From NCBI RefSeq assembly GCF_014198245.1, contig NZ_JACIHE010000024.1:1-64000 (forward strand): a stretch of 64,000 nt of DNA, in the 5' to 3' direction. The stretch comes from Bradyrhizobium sp. cir1. GTDB taxonomy: Bacteria; Pseudomonadota; Alphaproteobacteria; Rhizobiales; Xanthobacteraceae. Of the stretch, positions 45,002-54,281 are shown one piece after another; position 1 is the stretch's first letter; every line of letters begins with the position of its first letter. Made by a program: the position numbers and the translations under genes. Below the pieces are notes generated by a model that had not been told where the DNA came from, searched no databases, and saw nothing but the letters and a program-made list of their open reading frames with translations.

Positions 45002-46054
45002 ATGCCATTCGTTGAACGGGTCTTTTCGGGCGTCCAGCCGACGGGCAATCTGCACCTCGGCAATTACCTCGGCGCCATCGTCAATTTCGTGAAGATGCAG
45101 GAAACCCACAACTGCATCTATTGCGTCGTCGACATGCACGCGATCACGCAAGGCGTGGACGTCTGGGGCGGACCGGCCGAGCTCGCGCGCAACACCCGCG
45201 AGGTGACGGCGGCGTTCATCGCGAGCGGCATCGATCCGAAGAAACACATCGTGTTCAACCAGAGCCAGGTCTCCGGCCACGCCGAGCTCGCCTGGATCTT
45301 CAACTGCGTCGCCCGCATGGGCTGGCTCGGCCGCATGACCCAGTTCAAGGAGAAGGCCGGCAAGGACCGCGAGAACGCCTCCGTCGGGCTGTTCGACTAT
45401 CCCGTGCTGATGGCCGCCGACATCCTGCTCTACCGCGCCACCCACGTTCCCGTGGGCGAGGACCAGAAGCAGCATCTCGAGCTCTCGCGCGACATCGCGC
45501 AGAAGTTCAACAACGACTTCGGCGACTCCATCCGCGCGCAGGGCACCAATGACGGCCTGTTCTTCCCGCTGCCGGAACCCTTGATCACGGGCCCGGCGAC
45601 GCGCGTGATGAGCCTGCGCGACGGCACCAAGAAGATGTCTAAGTCCGAGGCCTCGGACAATTCGCGCATCAACCTGACCGACGATGCCGACACCATCGCG
45701 CAGAAGATCCGCAAGGCGAAGACCGATCCGGAGCCGCTGCCGACGGAAGAGAAAGGCCTGGAGGCTCGCCCCGAGGCCGACAATCTCGTCGGCATCTTCG
45801 CCGCGCTTTCCGGCCGCTCCAAGGCCGACGTGCTGCGCGATTTCGGCGGCGGCCAGTTCTCCGGCTTCAAGAACGCGCTGGCGGAGCTGTGCGTCATCAA
45901 GCTCGCGCCGATCGCCGGCGAGATGAAGCGCCTCGTCGCCGACCCCGGCCATATCGACGCGATCCTGAACGACGGTTCCGATCGGGCCCGCGCCATCGCC
46001 GACGAGACCATGAAGCTCTCGAAGGACATCGTCGGCTTCATCCGCCGGCGCTAA
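45002..46054 (+). CDS. trpS: Tryptophanyl-tRNA synthetase
   Basis: From ATG 45002 the protein is 350 residues, with the class I signature HLGN (GNLHLGNYLGAI) and KMSKS in KKMSKSEASD. VVDMHAIT and GEDQKQHLELSRDIA are also typical of TrpS. It charges tRNA-Trp in the cytoplasm. It sits between murJ and a universal-stress-type gene. Confidence 0.96.
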   Translation: MPFVERVFSGVQPTGNLHLGNYLGAIVNFVKMQETHNCIYCVVDMHAITQGVDVWGGPAELARNTREVTAAFIASGIDPKKHIVFNQSQVSGHAELAWIFNCVARMGWLGRMTQFKEKAGKDRENASVGLFDYPVLMAADILLYRATHVPVGEDQKQHLELSRDIAQKFNNDFGDSIRAQGTNDGLFFPLPEPLITGPATRVMSLRDGTKKMSKSEASDNSRINLTDDADTIAQKIRKAKTDPEPLPTEEKGLEARPEADNLVGIFAALSGRSKADVLRDFGGGQFSGFKNALAELCVIKLAPIAGEMKRLVADPGHIDAILNDGSDRARAIADETMKLSKDIVGFIRRR

Positions 46055-46163
46055 GGCGCGACCGTAAGACCGACCGGCTGGCGCCACGGCGCCGGCCGCT
46101 TCGCCTCTCCCAAACATTGCGGGAGTGTGGCAGCATGCCGGCCGTGCACATGCCGGGACATGC

Positions 46164-46658
46164 ATGACCAGCAAGCGACTTTGCTTCGAGCCGGGTCACA
46201 AGCCCAAATGCCTCGTCGTCGTCGACGACAGCGCCGAATGGGATCGCGCGGTCTATTACGCCAGCCGCTGGGCGATCCGTGCCGGCGGCGGCGTCGTGAT
46301 GCTGCGCATCATCGAGCCCGAGGAGCAGACGCAGGAATGGCTCGGCGTCGCCGACATCATGCGCGCCGAGGCGCAGGAGGCGGCGGAGGCCGCGCTCGAC
46401 CGCGCCGCCGGTCGAGCCAACGGCATCGCCGCGATCACGCCGGAACGGGTGATTCGCGAAGGCGCAGCGATGGAACAGCTGCTGGCTGTCATCGACGAGG
46501 ACCCTGATATCGCCATGCTGGTGCTCGCCGCCAATCCCGGCGCGGAGGGTCCGGGACCTCTGGTCTCGCTGCTCGCGCATGAGCTGGGCACCTTCCCGGT
46601 GCCTGTGACGATCATCTCGGGCGCGCTGAGCGACCAAAGCGTGGATTCGCTGTCGTAG
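46164..46658 (+). CDS. Universal stress protein family protein
   Basis: This 164-residue protein (start ATG 46164) has the Usp fold: KCLVVVDDSAEWDRAVYYASRWAI with the first strand-helix, a central helix, EGAAMEQLLAVIDEDPDIAMLVLAAN, and a terminal PVTIISGAL. The usual ATP-binding G-x2-G-x9-G-S is not clear, so nucleotide binding is uncertain. Usp proteins take part in stress survival by mechanisms poorly known. Confidence 0.85.
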   Translation: MTSKRLCFEPGHKPKCLVVVDDSAEWDRAVYYASRWAIRAGGGVVMLRIIEPEEQTQEWLGVADIMRAEAQEAAEAALDRAAGRANGIAAITPERVIREGAAMEQLLAVIDEDPDIAMLVLAANPGAEGPGPLVSLLAHELGTFPVPVTIISGALSDQSVDSLS

Positions 46659-46829
46659 CTCGTACTTCACCTCGCCCCGCTTGCGGGGGGGGGAGGGGGA
46701 AGGAACCACCTAACCCGCTGAAATAACAGCGAAACGCCCTTCAGGCCCCTTGACCGTGCGTTCCCCGTCGCCATCTGCTAGGTGATAGAGCACGCGCCGG
46801 CCTTGAACCGGCGACGTCTGGAGAGAACC

Positions 46830-47399
46830 ATGTTCATTCAAACCGAAGCCACCCCCAATCCCGCCACGCTGAAGTTCATTCCCGGCCGCGTCGTAGTCGA
46901 CGGCGGCCCGATGGAATTTGCGAGCCGCGAATCGGCTGCGCGTTCGCCGCTGGCCGAAAAGCTGTTCGAGGTGCCCGGCGTCACCGGCGTGTTCTACGGA
47001 TCTGATTTCATCACCGTGACCAAGGCGAGCGGTGAATGGCAGCAGCTCAAGCCCGCGATTCTCGGCGCCATCATGGAGCACTACATGTCCGGCGCCCCGC
47101 TGCTCGCCGGCGGCGAAGCACAAAGCGATGTCGATCTCGACGACGGGGACGAGTTCTTCGACGAGGCCGATGCCGAGACCGTCGACATGATCAAGGACCT
47201 GATCGAGACCCGCGTGCGGCCGGCCGTCGCCAATGACGGCGGCGACATCACCTTCCGCGGCTTCAAGGACGGCATCGTCTATCTCAACATGAAGGGCGCC
47301 TGCTCCGGCTGCCCGTCATCGACCGCAACGCTCCAGCACGGTATCCAGAACCTGCTCAGGCACTTCGTGCCCGACGTGGTCGAAGTCCGGCCGATGTGA
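46830..47399 (+). CDS. nfuA: Fe-S cluster carrier NfuA (Nfu_N plus NifU domains)
   Basis: This 189-residue protein has an N-terminal Nfu_N domain (MFIQTEATPNPATLKFIPG) and a C-terminal NifU domain. The cluster-binding Cys-x-x-Cys is in KGACSGCPSSTATL, near residue 155. NfuA carries Fe-S clusters to target enzymes. The ATG at 46830 follows GGAGAGAACC. The two domains are joined by an acidic linker (DLDDGDEFFDEADAE). Confidence 0.94.
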   Translation: MFIQTEATPNPATLKFIPGRVVVDGGPMEFASRESAARSPLAEKLFEVPGVTGVFYGSDFITVTKASGEWQQLKPAILGAIMEHYMSGAPLLAGGEAQSDVDLDDGDEFFDEADAETVDMIKDLIETRVRPAVANDGGDITFRGFKDGIVYLNMKGACSGCPSSTATLQHGIQNLLRHFVPDVVEVRPM

Positions 47400-47409
47400 C
47401 GACGAAGTC

Positions 47410-47490
47410 GTCGTTCCGGGATGGTGCGTTAGCACCAGACCCGGAATCTCGAGATTCCGGGTTCGGTCCTACGGACCTCTCCGGAATGAC
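47410..47490. repeat. Cloverleaf-type palindromic element, family B copy 2
   Basis: Outer gtcgttccggga and tctccggaatgac; first arm tggtgc-gtta-gcacca; central stem gacccggaatc-tcga-gattccgggttc; second arm ggtcc-tac-ggacc. It starts ten bases after the nfuA stop. Confidence 0.8.
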
Positions 47491-47602
47491 GGTTGTCGTA
47501 GGGTGGCATATCGGGGGGCCTGCAAATCGTGCGTGATGAATGGCGGATAGGCGCTCGGTTCGCTAGACTGTTCTCCATTCGTCACTCGCCATTCGCTATT
47601 CC

Positions 47603-48295
47603 ATGCTGATCCTTGCCATCGATACTGCGCTCGAGGCGTGCGCGGCGGCCGTGCTCGACACCGACGCCGGCGAGCTCCTCGCACGGGAATCGCTGCTCAT
47701 GAAGCGCGGCCACGCCGAGGCGTTGATGCCGATGATCGCACGCGTGATGCAGTCAGCCAATCTCGGCTTCACATCGCTCGATCGCATCGCCGTCACCGTC
47801 GGCCCCGGCAGTTTCACCGGCCTGCGCGTCGGCATCTCGGCGGCGCGCGGCCTTGCGCTTGCGGCGAAACGGCCGGCGGTCGGGTTGACGACGCTGTCGG
47901 CCTATGCCGCCACCATCGTCGGCCAGAGCAAACCGGCGCCGGTGATCTCCGCAATCGATGCGCGGCACGATCACGTCTATTTCCAGATCGTCGCCGGCGA
48001 CGGCAGCCTCCTGGTGCGGCCGGGCATCGCGCCCATCGACGAGGCGATCGCGGTCTCGCAATTCGGCGCGCCGCATCTGGTCGGCAATGCCGCGAACATC
48101 CTCGCCGATCGCTGGCCGAAGGACATGCCGCAGCCGGTCGCGGTCGACGCGCAGCCCGCGCCCGACATCGGCTGGGTCGCATGGCTCGGCGCGGCCGCCG
48201 ATCCCGAGACCAATCCGGCGCGGCCGTTCTATCTGAAAGCACCCGACGCAAAGCCGGCCGCAACTCCGCCGCTCGCACAAGCCGCAAGCTCATGA
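47603..48295 (+). CDS. tsaB: tRNA t6A threonylcarbamoyl complex subunit TsaB
   Basis: The 230-residue protein begins MLILAIDTALEACAAAVLD, the ASKHA-type ATPase fold, and has VTVGPGSFTGLRVGISAARGLALA. TsaB works with TsaD and TsaE to make N6-threonylcarbamoyladenosine in tRNA. Its stop overlaps the start of the rimI-like gene as ATGA. Confidence 0.92.
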   Translation: MLILAIDTALEACAAAVLDTDAGELLARESLLMKRGHAEALMPMIARVMQSANLGFTSLDRIAVTVGPGSFTGLRVGISAARGLALAAKRPAVGLTTLSAYAATIVGQSKPAPVISAIDARHDHVYFQIVAGDGSLLVRPGIAPIDEAIAVSQFGAPHLVGNAANILADRWPKDMPQPVAVDAQPAPDIGWVAWLGAAADPETNPARPFYLKAPDAKPAATPPLAQAASS

Positions 48296-48777
48296 TGAGA
48301 TGGCTGTCGGAATGGTGGCGCGGCGGCACGGCCGCCGTCGAGCCGGTTTCCGTGCGCGACGCCGCACGGCTGGCGCAGCTTCACGGCGCCTCCTTCGCGC
48401 ACGGCTGGGGCGAAAGCGAGTTCGAGAGCATGATCAGCGAGCGCAACACGCTCGTGCATCGGCTGCGCCTCGGCCGCAAGATCATCGGCTTTGCCGTCTC
48501 GCGGATCGGCGCGGACGAGGCGGAGATCCTCTCGGTCGCGGTCGACCAGGCCCATCGCGGCCGCGGCCTGTCCCGCACGCTGCTGATGACCCATCTCGGC
48601 CATCTCGCGGGGCGCGGCGTGCGCACGATATTTCTCGAAGTTGAGGAAAATAACCAGCCGGCGCGGCGGCTCTACGACCGGGCCGGATTCATGGTGGTCG
48701 GACGCCGCGAACGCTACTATAAGCAGCCGAACGGGGAACAATTGAACGCCCTTCTGATGCGACGTGACTTGTCGTAA
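48292..48777 (+). CDS. rimI: Ribosomal-protein-alanine N-acetyltransferase (RimI-like)
   Basis: The ATG at 48292 overlaps the tsaB stop, giving 161 residues. It is a GNAT acetyltransferase with the acetyl-CoA loop QAHRGRGLSRTLL and the C-terminal NQPARRLYDRAGFMVVGRRERYY. RimI acetylates the N-terminus of ribosomal protein S18. Its place right after tsaB supports the name. The first 18 residues are unusually Trp-rich. Confidence 0.9.
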   Translation: MMRWLSEWWRGGTAAVEPVSVRDAARLAQLHGASFAHGWGESEFESMISERNTLVHRLRLGRKIIGFAVSRIGADEAEILSVAVDQAHRGRGLSRTLLMTHLGHLAGRGVRTIFLEVEENNQPARRLYDRAGFMVVGRRERYYKQPNGEQLNALLMRRDLS

Positions 48778-48815
48778 CATCGATGGCAGAAAGCGCCCCG
48801 CCAGGCAGACAAATC

Positions 48816-49271
48816 ATGACCGCACTGAAACCCTCTTCCGCATCCAAGGCGTCCGGCATCGAAGCGCGCTGTGCCGCCACCGGCATGCGCATGACCGAGC
48901 AGCGCCGTGTCATCGCCCGCGTGCTCGCGGAGGCGGTCGATCATCCCGATGTCGAGGAATTGTACCGGCGCTGCGTTGCCGTCGACGACAAGATCTCGAT
49001 CTCGACCGTGTATCGCACCGTCAAGCTGTTCGAGGATGCGGGCATCATCGAACGCCATGATTTTCGCGAGGGCCGCGCGCGCTACGAGACGATGCGCGAC
49101 AGCCACCATGATCACCTCATCAATCTGCGCGACGGCAAGGTGATCGAATTCACCTCCGAAGAGATCGAGAAGCTGCAGGCGGAGATCGCCCGCAAGCTCG
49201 GCTACAAGCTGGTCGATCACCGGCTCGAGCTCTATTGCGTCCCGCTCGACGACGACAAGCCGACGAATTGA
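48816..49271 (+). CDS. fur: Fur family transcriptional regulator (Fur/Mur type)
   Basis: I take ATG 48816 (151 residues); an in-frame ATG at 48783 would add 11. It has the winged-helix KISISTVYRTVKLFEDAGIIERH and the metal site SHHDHLINLRDGKVIEF. C-terminal CxxC structural zinc motifs are absent. In Bradyrhizobium japonicum the orthologous Fur has been reported to respond to manganese and to regulate mntH, so Mn control is likely. It is probably in an operon with rimI and the HAD gene. Confidence 0.9.
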   Translation: MTALKPSSASKASGIEARCAATGMRMTEQRRVIARVLAEAVDHPDVEELYRRCVAVDDKISISTVYRTVKLFEDAGIIERHDFREGRARYETMRDSHHDHLINLRDGKVIEFTSEEIEKLQAEIARKLGYKLVDHRLELYCVPLDDDKPTN

Positions 49272-49275
49272 TTTA

Positions 49276-49956
49276 GTGCCCATCGATCTCATCATCTTCG
49301 ACTGCGACGGCGTTCTCGTGGACAGCGAGGTGATCTCCTGTCGCGCGCATGCTGACGTGCTGACGCGGCACGGCTATCCGATCACATCGGCGCAGGTGTT
49401 CGCGCGCTTCCTTGGCCGCTCGACAAAACAGGCCAATCTCGAGATCGAAACCGAACTCGGCCGCAAGCTGCCCGAGGCCTATCACGGTGATCTCCAGGAC
49501 GAGCTGTTCCGCTCGTTCGAAGCCGATCTCGAAGCGATCCGCGGCATCCACGACGTGCTCGACGTCGTGACGCAACGCGTCTGCGTCGCTTCGAGCGGTT
49601 CGCATCGGCGCATGCAGGTGAGCCTTGGAAGCACGGGGCTCTATGAACGCCTGGCGCCGAACATCTTCTCGTCCTCGCAAGTGACGAACGGCAAGCCCGC
49701 GCCAGACCTGTTCCTGTTCGCCGCCAGGGAAATGGGCGTGCCGCCCGAGCGCTGCGTCGTCATCGAGGACAGCCTGGCCGGCATCGCCGGCGCACGCGCG
49801 GCCGGTATGAAAGTGTTCGGCTTTTACGGTGGCAGCCATTGCGGGGGCGACCATGCCGAGACCCTGCGCCAGGCCGGCGCCGACCTGACCTTTGCCGACA
49901 TGCATCAGCTCCCGGAGCTGGTCCGGCGGGTCGAGGCGAAGGCCCTGGCGGGCTGA
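49276..49956 (+). CDS. HAD superfamily hydrolase
   Basis: The 226-residue protein starts at GTG 49276, four bases after fur. The HAD motif I is LIIFDCDGVLVDSE, with Asp nucleophiles, motif II is VASSGS, and motif III-IV lies in GKPAPDLFLFAAREMGVPPERCVVIEDSLAGI. It resembles phosphoglycolate-phosphatase or beta-phosphoglucomutase-like members. The substrate is unknown. Confidence 0.86.
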   Translation: MPIDLIIFDCDGVLVDSEVISCRAHADVLTRHGYPITSAQVFARFLGRSTKQANLEIETELGRKLPEAYHGDLQDELFRSFEADLEAIRGIHDVLDVVTQRVCVASSGSHRRMQVSLGSTGLYERLAPNIFSSSQVTNGKPAPDLFLFAAREMGVPPERCVVIEDSLAGIAGARAAGMKVFGFYGGSHCGGDHAETLRQAGADLTFADMHQLPELVRRVEAKALAG

Positions 49957-49971
49957 TTCCATCCCCTCGCA

Positions 49972-50065
49972 GTCATTCCGGGGCACGCGCAGCGCGCGTG
50001 AACCCGGAATCTAGAGGAATTAGCTCGAGATTCCGGGTTCGCGCTGGCGCGCGCCCCGGAATGAC
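49972..50065. repeat. Cloverleaf-type palindromic element, family B copy 3
   Basis: Outer gtcattccggggc and gccccggaatgac; first arm acgcgc-ag-cgcgcgt; central gaacccggaatc and gattccgggttc around a 17-base loop; second arm gcgc-tg-gcgc. It begins 15 bases after the HAD gene's stop. Confidence 0.8.
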
Positions 50066-50147
50066 GGCCGGAAATGGCTCCATTCGCTGGATTTTCGGCC
50101 CTCCAGCCTCTATGTGAAGGCCGTCCTCCATCGCCATTTCGGGTTCC

Positions 50148-51533
50148 ATGACGCCGCCGCGCAAGCTGCACATCAAATCATATGGCTGCCAGATGAACGT
50201 CTACGATGCCCAGCGCATGGTGGACACGCTGGCTCCGGAAGGATTCGTGGAGACGGCGAGCGCCGAGGAGGCCGACCTCGTCATCCTCAACACTTGCCAC
50301 ATCCGCGAGAAGGCCTCCGAGAAGGTCTATTCCGAGCTCGGGCGGCTGCGCGTCGCCAAGGACGAGGCCGCGCGCGGCGGCCGCGCGATGCAGATCGCGG
50401 TCGCGGGCTGCGTGGCCCAGGCCGAGGGCGAGGAGATCGTGCGCCGGGCGCCTGTCGTCGACGTCGTGGTCGGACCGCAGAGCTATCATCATCTGCCGGA
50501 GCTCCTGAAGCGCGCCGGCAACGAAGGTCGTGCGATCGAGACCGAATTTCCGGCCGAGGACAAGTTCGGCTTCCTGGCCCAGCCAAAACCCGCCGCGATC
50601 CGCGCGCGCGGCATTTCCGCCTTCGTCACCGTGCAGGAAGGCTGCGACAAGTTCTGCACCTTCTGCGTCGTGCCGTACACGCGAGGCTCGGAAGTCTCGC
50701 GGCCGGTGGCAAAAATCGTCGACGACGTGAAGCGGCTTGCCGACAACGGCGTGCGCGAGCTCACCCTGATCGGGCAGAACGTCAACGCCTATCACGGCGA
50801 AGGGCCAGACGGAAAAACCTGGCCGCTCGGCCGGTTGCTCGAGCATCTGGCGGCGATCCCAGGGATCGCGCGGCTACGCTATTCGACCAGCCACCCCCGC
50901 GACGTCGATGACAGTTTGATTGCGGCCCATCGCGATCTCGGTGCCCTGATGCCGTTCGTGCACCTGCCGGTGCAGTCGGGCTCGGACCGGGTTCTCGCCG
51001 CCATGAACCGGAAACATACCGCCGATGATTATCGGCGCGTCATCGACCGTTTCCGGTCAGCACGCCAAGACATTGCTTTTTCATCAGATTTTATCGTCGG
51101 CTTCCCCGGCGAAAGCGAGCAAGATTTTCTTGCGACCCTCGCGCTTGTCACGCAAATCGGTTACGCTGCAGCCTATTCGTTCAAATACTCCGCCCGGCCG
51201 GGAACGCCGGCCGCGGACATGCAGGAGACGGTGTCCCCCGCCGAGATGGACCAGCGATTGGAGCGGCTCCAGGAACTGATCGACAGCCAGCAATCGGCCT
51301 TCAACAGGGCTGCGATTGGCTCAACGGTCGATGTGCTGTTCGAGCGTCCGGCGCGCAAGGACGGCCAGATCGTCGGCCGCACCGCTTTTCTCCAGCCCGC
51401 CCATGTGATGGCCTCGCCCGACATCATCGGACAAATCCTGCCGGTGCGGATCGACAGCCTCGAGCGCTACAGCTTTCTCGGCGAGCTCGCCACCGCGCGC
51501 GAGCCCGCTTTATCGCAAGCCACTGGAGCCTGA
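50148..51533 (+). CDS. miaB: tRNA-2-methylthio-N6-dimethylallyladenosine synthase MiaB
   Basis: The 461-residue radical SAM enzyme has an N-terminal MTTase domain with Cys in YGCQMNVYDAQR and NTCHIREKA and GCVAQ. The radical SAM cluster motif is CDKFCTFCVVPYTRG, and a C-terminal TRAM domain follows. MiaB adds the methylthio group to tRNA A37. It precedes phoH in the conserved order. Confidence 0.95.
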   Translation: MTPPRKLHIKSYGCQMNVYDAQRMVDTLAPEGFVETASAEEADLVILNTCHIREKASEKVYSELGRLRVAKDEAARGGRAMQIAVAGCVAQAEGEEIVRRAPVVDVVVGPQSYHHLPELLKRAGNEGRAIETEFPAEDKFGFLAQPKPAAIRARGISAFVTVQEGCDKFCTFCVVPYTRGSEVSRPVAKIVDDVKRLADNGVRELTLIGQNVNAYHGEGPDGKTWPLGRLLEHLAAIPGIARLRYSTSHPRDVDDSLIAAHRDLGALMPFVHLPVQSGSDRVLAAMNRKHTADDYRRVIDRFRSARQDIAFSSDFIVGFPGESEQDFLATLALVTQIGYAAAYSFKYSARPGTPAADMQETVSPAEMDQRLERLQELIDSQQSAFNRAAIGSTVDVLFERPARKDGQIVGRTAFLQPAHVMASPDIIGQILPVRIDSLERYSFLGELATAREPALSQATGA

Positions 51534-51537
51534 ACCC

Positions 51538-52593
51538 TTGCCAAAAAGTGCATCGGATTCGTCTTCTATCGCTCCCAGCCGCAAATTTGACCGCGACATG
51601 CAAGTTCCGCCCGAGACCCAGGTCGTCATCGATTTCGACGACAACCGCGCCGCTTCCGCCCTGGTCGGCCCTTACGGCCAGCACCTCGCGCAGATCGAAC
51701 GGCGGCTCGGTGTCATCGTCGATTCCAAGGGCAACCACATCACCATCGGCGGCACGCGCGACGGCTGCGACGCCGCGCGCCGTGTGCTGGAGATGCTCTA
51801 CGCGCAAGCCTTGAAGGGGCAGGACCTCGACCAGGGTGAGGTCGAAGGCTCGATCCGCGCCGTGATCGCGCAGGGCTCGCTGTTCGAGTTCGATGCCAAG
51901 TCGGCGAAATCGACCTTCGACAGTATCAACTTACGCAAGCGCCCGGTGCGCGCGCGCACTGCCGCGCAGGATTCCTACATCCGCGCGCTGAAGCGCCACG
52001 AGCTGGTGTTCGGCATCGGTCCCGCCGGCACCGGCAAGACCTGGCTCGCGGTCGCGCATGCCGCGCAGCTGTTCGAGCGCAAGGAGGTCGACAAGATCAT
52101 CCTGTCGCGCCCGGCGGTTGAAGCCGGCGAGCGCCTCGGCTTCCTGCCCGGCGATCTCCGCGAGAAGGTCGATCCTTATCTCCGCCCGATCTACGACGCG
52201 CTCTACGACCTCATGGACGCGCGCATCGTCGAGCGCGCGCTGCAGACCGGCGAGATCGAGATCGCGCCGCTCGCCTTCATGCGCGGCCGCACGCTCACCA
52301 ACGCCGCCATCATCCTGGACGAGGCGCAGAACACCACGTCGATGCAGATGAAGATGTTCCTGACGCGTCTGGGCGAGAACAGCCGCATGATCGTGACGGG
52401 CGACCCCTCGCAGATCGACCTGCCGAACGGCCAGACCTCGGGTCTTGCCGAGGCAACGCGCCTCCTAAGCGGCGTCGAAGGCATTGCCCAAGTTCATTTC
52501 AAAGCCGAGGACGTGATCCGCCATGAGCTCGTGGCGCGGATCGTCGCCGCCTATGAAGGTTCGCCGCAGCGGCCGGCCGCCGATAAATCCTGA
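51538..52593 (+). CDS. PhoH family protein (YbeZ-like ATPase)
   Basis: The TTG at 51538 gives 351 residues (GGAG about ten bases upstream); an ATG at 51598 is an alternative. A short KH-like part (about 20-95) precedes the P-loop ATPase with GPAGTGKTWLAVAHA. Further motifs include GERLGFLPGD and IILDEAQNTT, plus a C-terminal STGDPSQIDLPN-like arginine-finger region. PhoH/YbeZ helps YbeY in rRNA handling. ybeY follows. Confidence 0.93.
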   Translation: MPKSASDSSSIAPSRKFDRDMQVPPETQVVIDFDDNRAASALVGPYGQHLAQIERRLGVIVDSKGNHITIGGTRDGCDAARRVLEMLYAQALKGQDLDQGEVEGSIRAVIAQGSLFEFDAKSAKSTFDSINLRKRPVRARTAAQDSYIRALKRHELVFGIGPAGTGKTWLAVAHAAQLFERKEVDKIILSRPAVEAGERLGFLPGDLREKVDPYLRPIYDALYDLMDARIVERALQTGEIEIAPLAFMRGRTLTNAAIILDEAQNTTSMQMKMFLTRLGENSRMIVTGDPSQIDLPNGQTSGLAEATRLLSGVEGIAQVHFKAEDVIRHELVARIVAAYEGSPQRPAADKS

Positions 52594-52654
52594 CGGGACA
52601 ACAGCCGGACCAAGAGGGGCGCGGACACGGCGCTCTTCGTTCCGAACAAAGACA

Positions 52655-53164
52655 ATGTCACATCCGAACCTTCCCATGACCGAGGTCCTCGTCGTCGCCG
52701 ATTGCTGGCAGCGCGAGCCCGATTCCGAAGCCGTGATCCAGCGCGCGGTCGCCGCCGCCGCCGGGAGCGTCGACGAAGATGTTGCCGACGCGGAAGTGGC
52801 CGTGATGCTGACCGATGATGCCGGCATCCGCACCCTCAACAGCAACTGGCGCGGCATCGACAAGCCGACCAACGTGCTGTCGTTTCCCGCGCTGCAGCCG
52901 GAAGGCGAATGGAAGGAAGGCGATGCGCCGCGCATGCTCGGCGACATCGCGATCGCCTACGAGACGATGCGGCGCGAGGCGGACGAGGAGCACAAGCCGT
53001 TCGATCACCATTTGAGCCACCTCGCCGTGCACGGCTTCCTGCACCTGATCGGCTACGACCACGAGAACGACGACGACGCCGAGGAGATGGAAGCGCTCGA
53101 AATCGAGATCCTCGCCCATCTCGGCATCCCCGATCCCTATGCCGACCGCCCGGGGACGCACTGA
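52655..53164 (+). CDS. ybeY: Endoribonuclease YbeY
   Basis: ATG 52655 gives 169 residues. The metal-binding signature is HLAVHGFLHLIGYDHEND with three His. YbeY is a metalloprotein that acts in 16S rRNA 3'-end maturation and ribosome quality control. It overlaps no neighbour and precedes corC by two bases. Confidence 0.94.
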   Translation: MSHPNLPMTEVLVVADCWQREPDSEAVIQRAVAAAAGSVDEDVADAEVAVMLTDDAGIRTLNSNWRGIDKPTNVLSFPALQPEGEWKEGDAPRMLGDIAIAYETMRREADEEHKPFDHHLSHLAVHGFLHLIGYDHENDDDAEEMEALEIEILAHLGIPDPYADRPGTH

Positions 53165-53165
53165 G

Positions 53166-54281
53166 ATGCCGGATTCCGATCCAATCCACGACAATCCGCG
53201 CAACACGCCCAATCTGCCGGCGGTGGTGACGCCCGGCGAGGTCATGCGCCCGACCGCCGAAAGCTGGCTGCTGCGCGCCATCCGCTCGCTGTTCGGCTGG
53301 AAGGCGGGATCGGTGCGCGACGATCTCCAGGTCGTGCTCGACGCCACGACGCCCGACGACACCGGCTTCTCCGCCGTCGAGCGCACCATGCTGCGCAACA
53401 TCCTCGGCCTGCACGAGCGCCGCATCGCCGACGTCATGGTGCATCGCGCCGACATCATCGCGGTGAAGCGCGACATCCCGCTCGGCGAGTTGATGGACCG
53501 CTTCGAGAGCGCCGGCCATTCCCGCCTCGTCGTCTACAACGAGACGCTCGACGATCCCGTCGGCATCGTCCACATCCGCGATTTGCTCGCCTTCATGACC
53601 GCGCGGGCGCGGGTGTCGGAAGCTACCAAGACCAAGCGCAAGAAGCCGCTGCCGGCCGGCCTCGATCTGCGCGCAGTCGATCTTGCGATGCCTCTCGAGG
53701 ACGCGCGCATCATCCGCAAGCTGCTCTACGTGCCGCCCTCGATGCGGGCGATCGACCTGCTCGCGCAGATGCAAGCCACGCGCATTCACCTGGCGCTGGT
53801 CGTCGACGAATATGGCGGCAGCGACGGGCTGGTCTCGATCGAGGACATCGTCGAGCAGATCGTCGGCGAGATCGACGACGAGCACGACAGCGACGAGCCG
53901 CCCTCGATCGTGCGCCTGCCGGACAACGCCTTCATCGCCGACGCCCGCGCCAGCCTCGACGACGTCCGCACCGTGATCGGCGCGGATTTCGTCACCGGCG
54001 AGGCCGGTGAGGAGGTCGAGACACTGGGCGGCTATCTCGTCAGCTTCGTCGGACGCCTTCCGGTGCGCGGCGAGGTGATCTCGGGTCCCGGCAATTACGA
54101 GGTCGAAGTGCTCGATGCCGATCCGCGCCGCGTCAAGCGGCTGCGCATCTCGACGCGGAAGGAACGTCCGGCGCCGCGCACCCAGCGCGAGAGCCGGCGC
54201 CGCGAGGCCGCGCCCGAGAGTCCGCCGCCGGCCAGTGACACGCCGCCCACGCCGCCGAGCGACGGGACCGGCCCGCAGTGA
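53166..54281 (+). CDS. CorC/HlyC family CBS-domain protein
   Basis: This 371-residue protein has a pair of CBS domains (about residues 75-225, MVHRADIIAVKRDIPLGELM and MRAIDLLAQMQATRIHLALVVDEYGGSDGLVSIED) and a C-terminal CorC_HlyC transporter-associated domain (about 245-325). A Pro-rich tail follows. Members help magnesium or cobalt efflux. Unlike CorB forms it has no membrane domain. Its stop overlaps the next start as GTGA. Confidence 0.9.
   Translation: MPDSDPIHDNPRNTPNLPAVVTPGEVMRPTAESWLLRAIRSLFGWKAGSVRDDLQVVLDATTPDDTGFSAVERTMLRNILGLHERRIADVMVHRADIIAVKRDIPLGELMDRFESAGHSRLVVYNETLDDPVGIVHIRDLLAFMTARARVSEATKTKRKKPLPAGLDLRAVDLAMPLEDARIIRKLLYVPPSMRAIDLLAQMQATRIHLALVVDEYGGSDGLVSIEDIVEQIVGEIDDEHDSDEPPSIVRLPDNAFIADARASLDDVRTVIGADFVTGEAGEEVETLGGYLVSFVGRLPVRGEVISGPGNYEVEVLDADPRRVKRLRISTRKERPAPRTQRESRRREAAPESPPPASDTPPTPPSDGTGPQ

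Noticed and set aside
44351..46174. 607-codon reverse ORF
   Set aside because: It spans the antisense of murJ and trpS, two clear genes.
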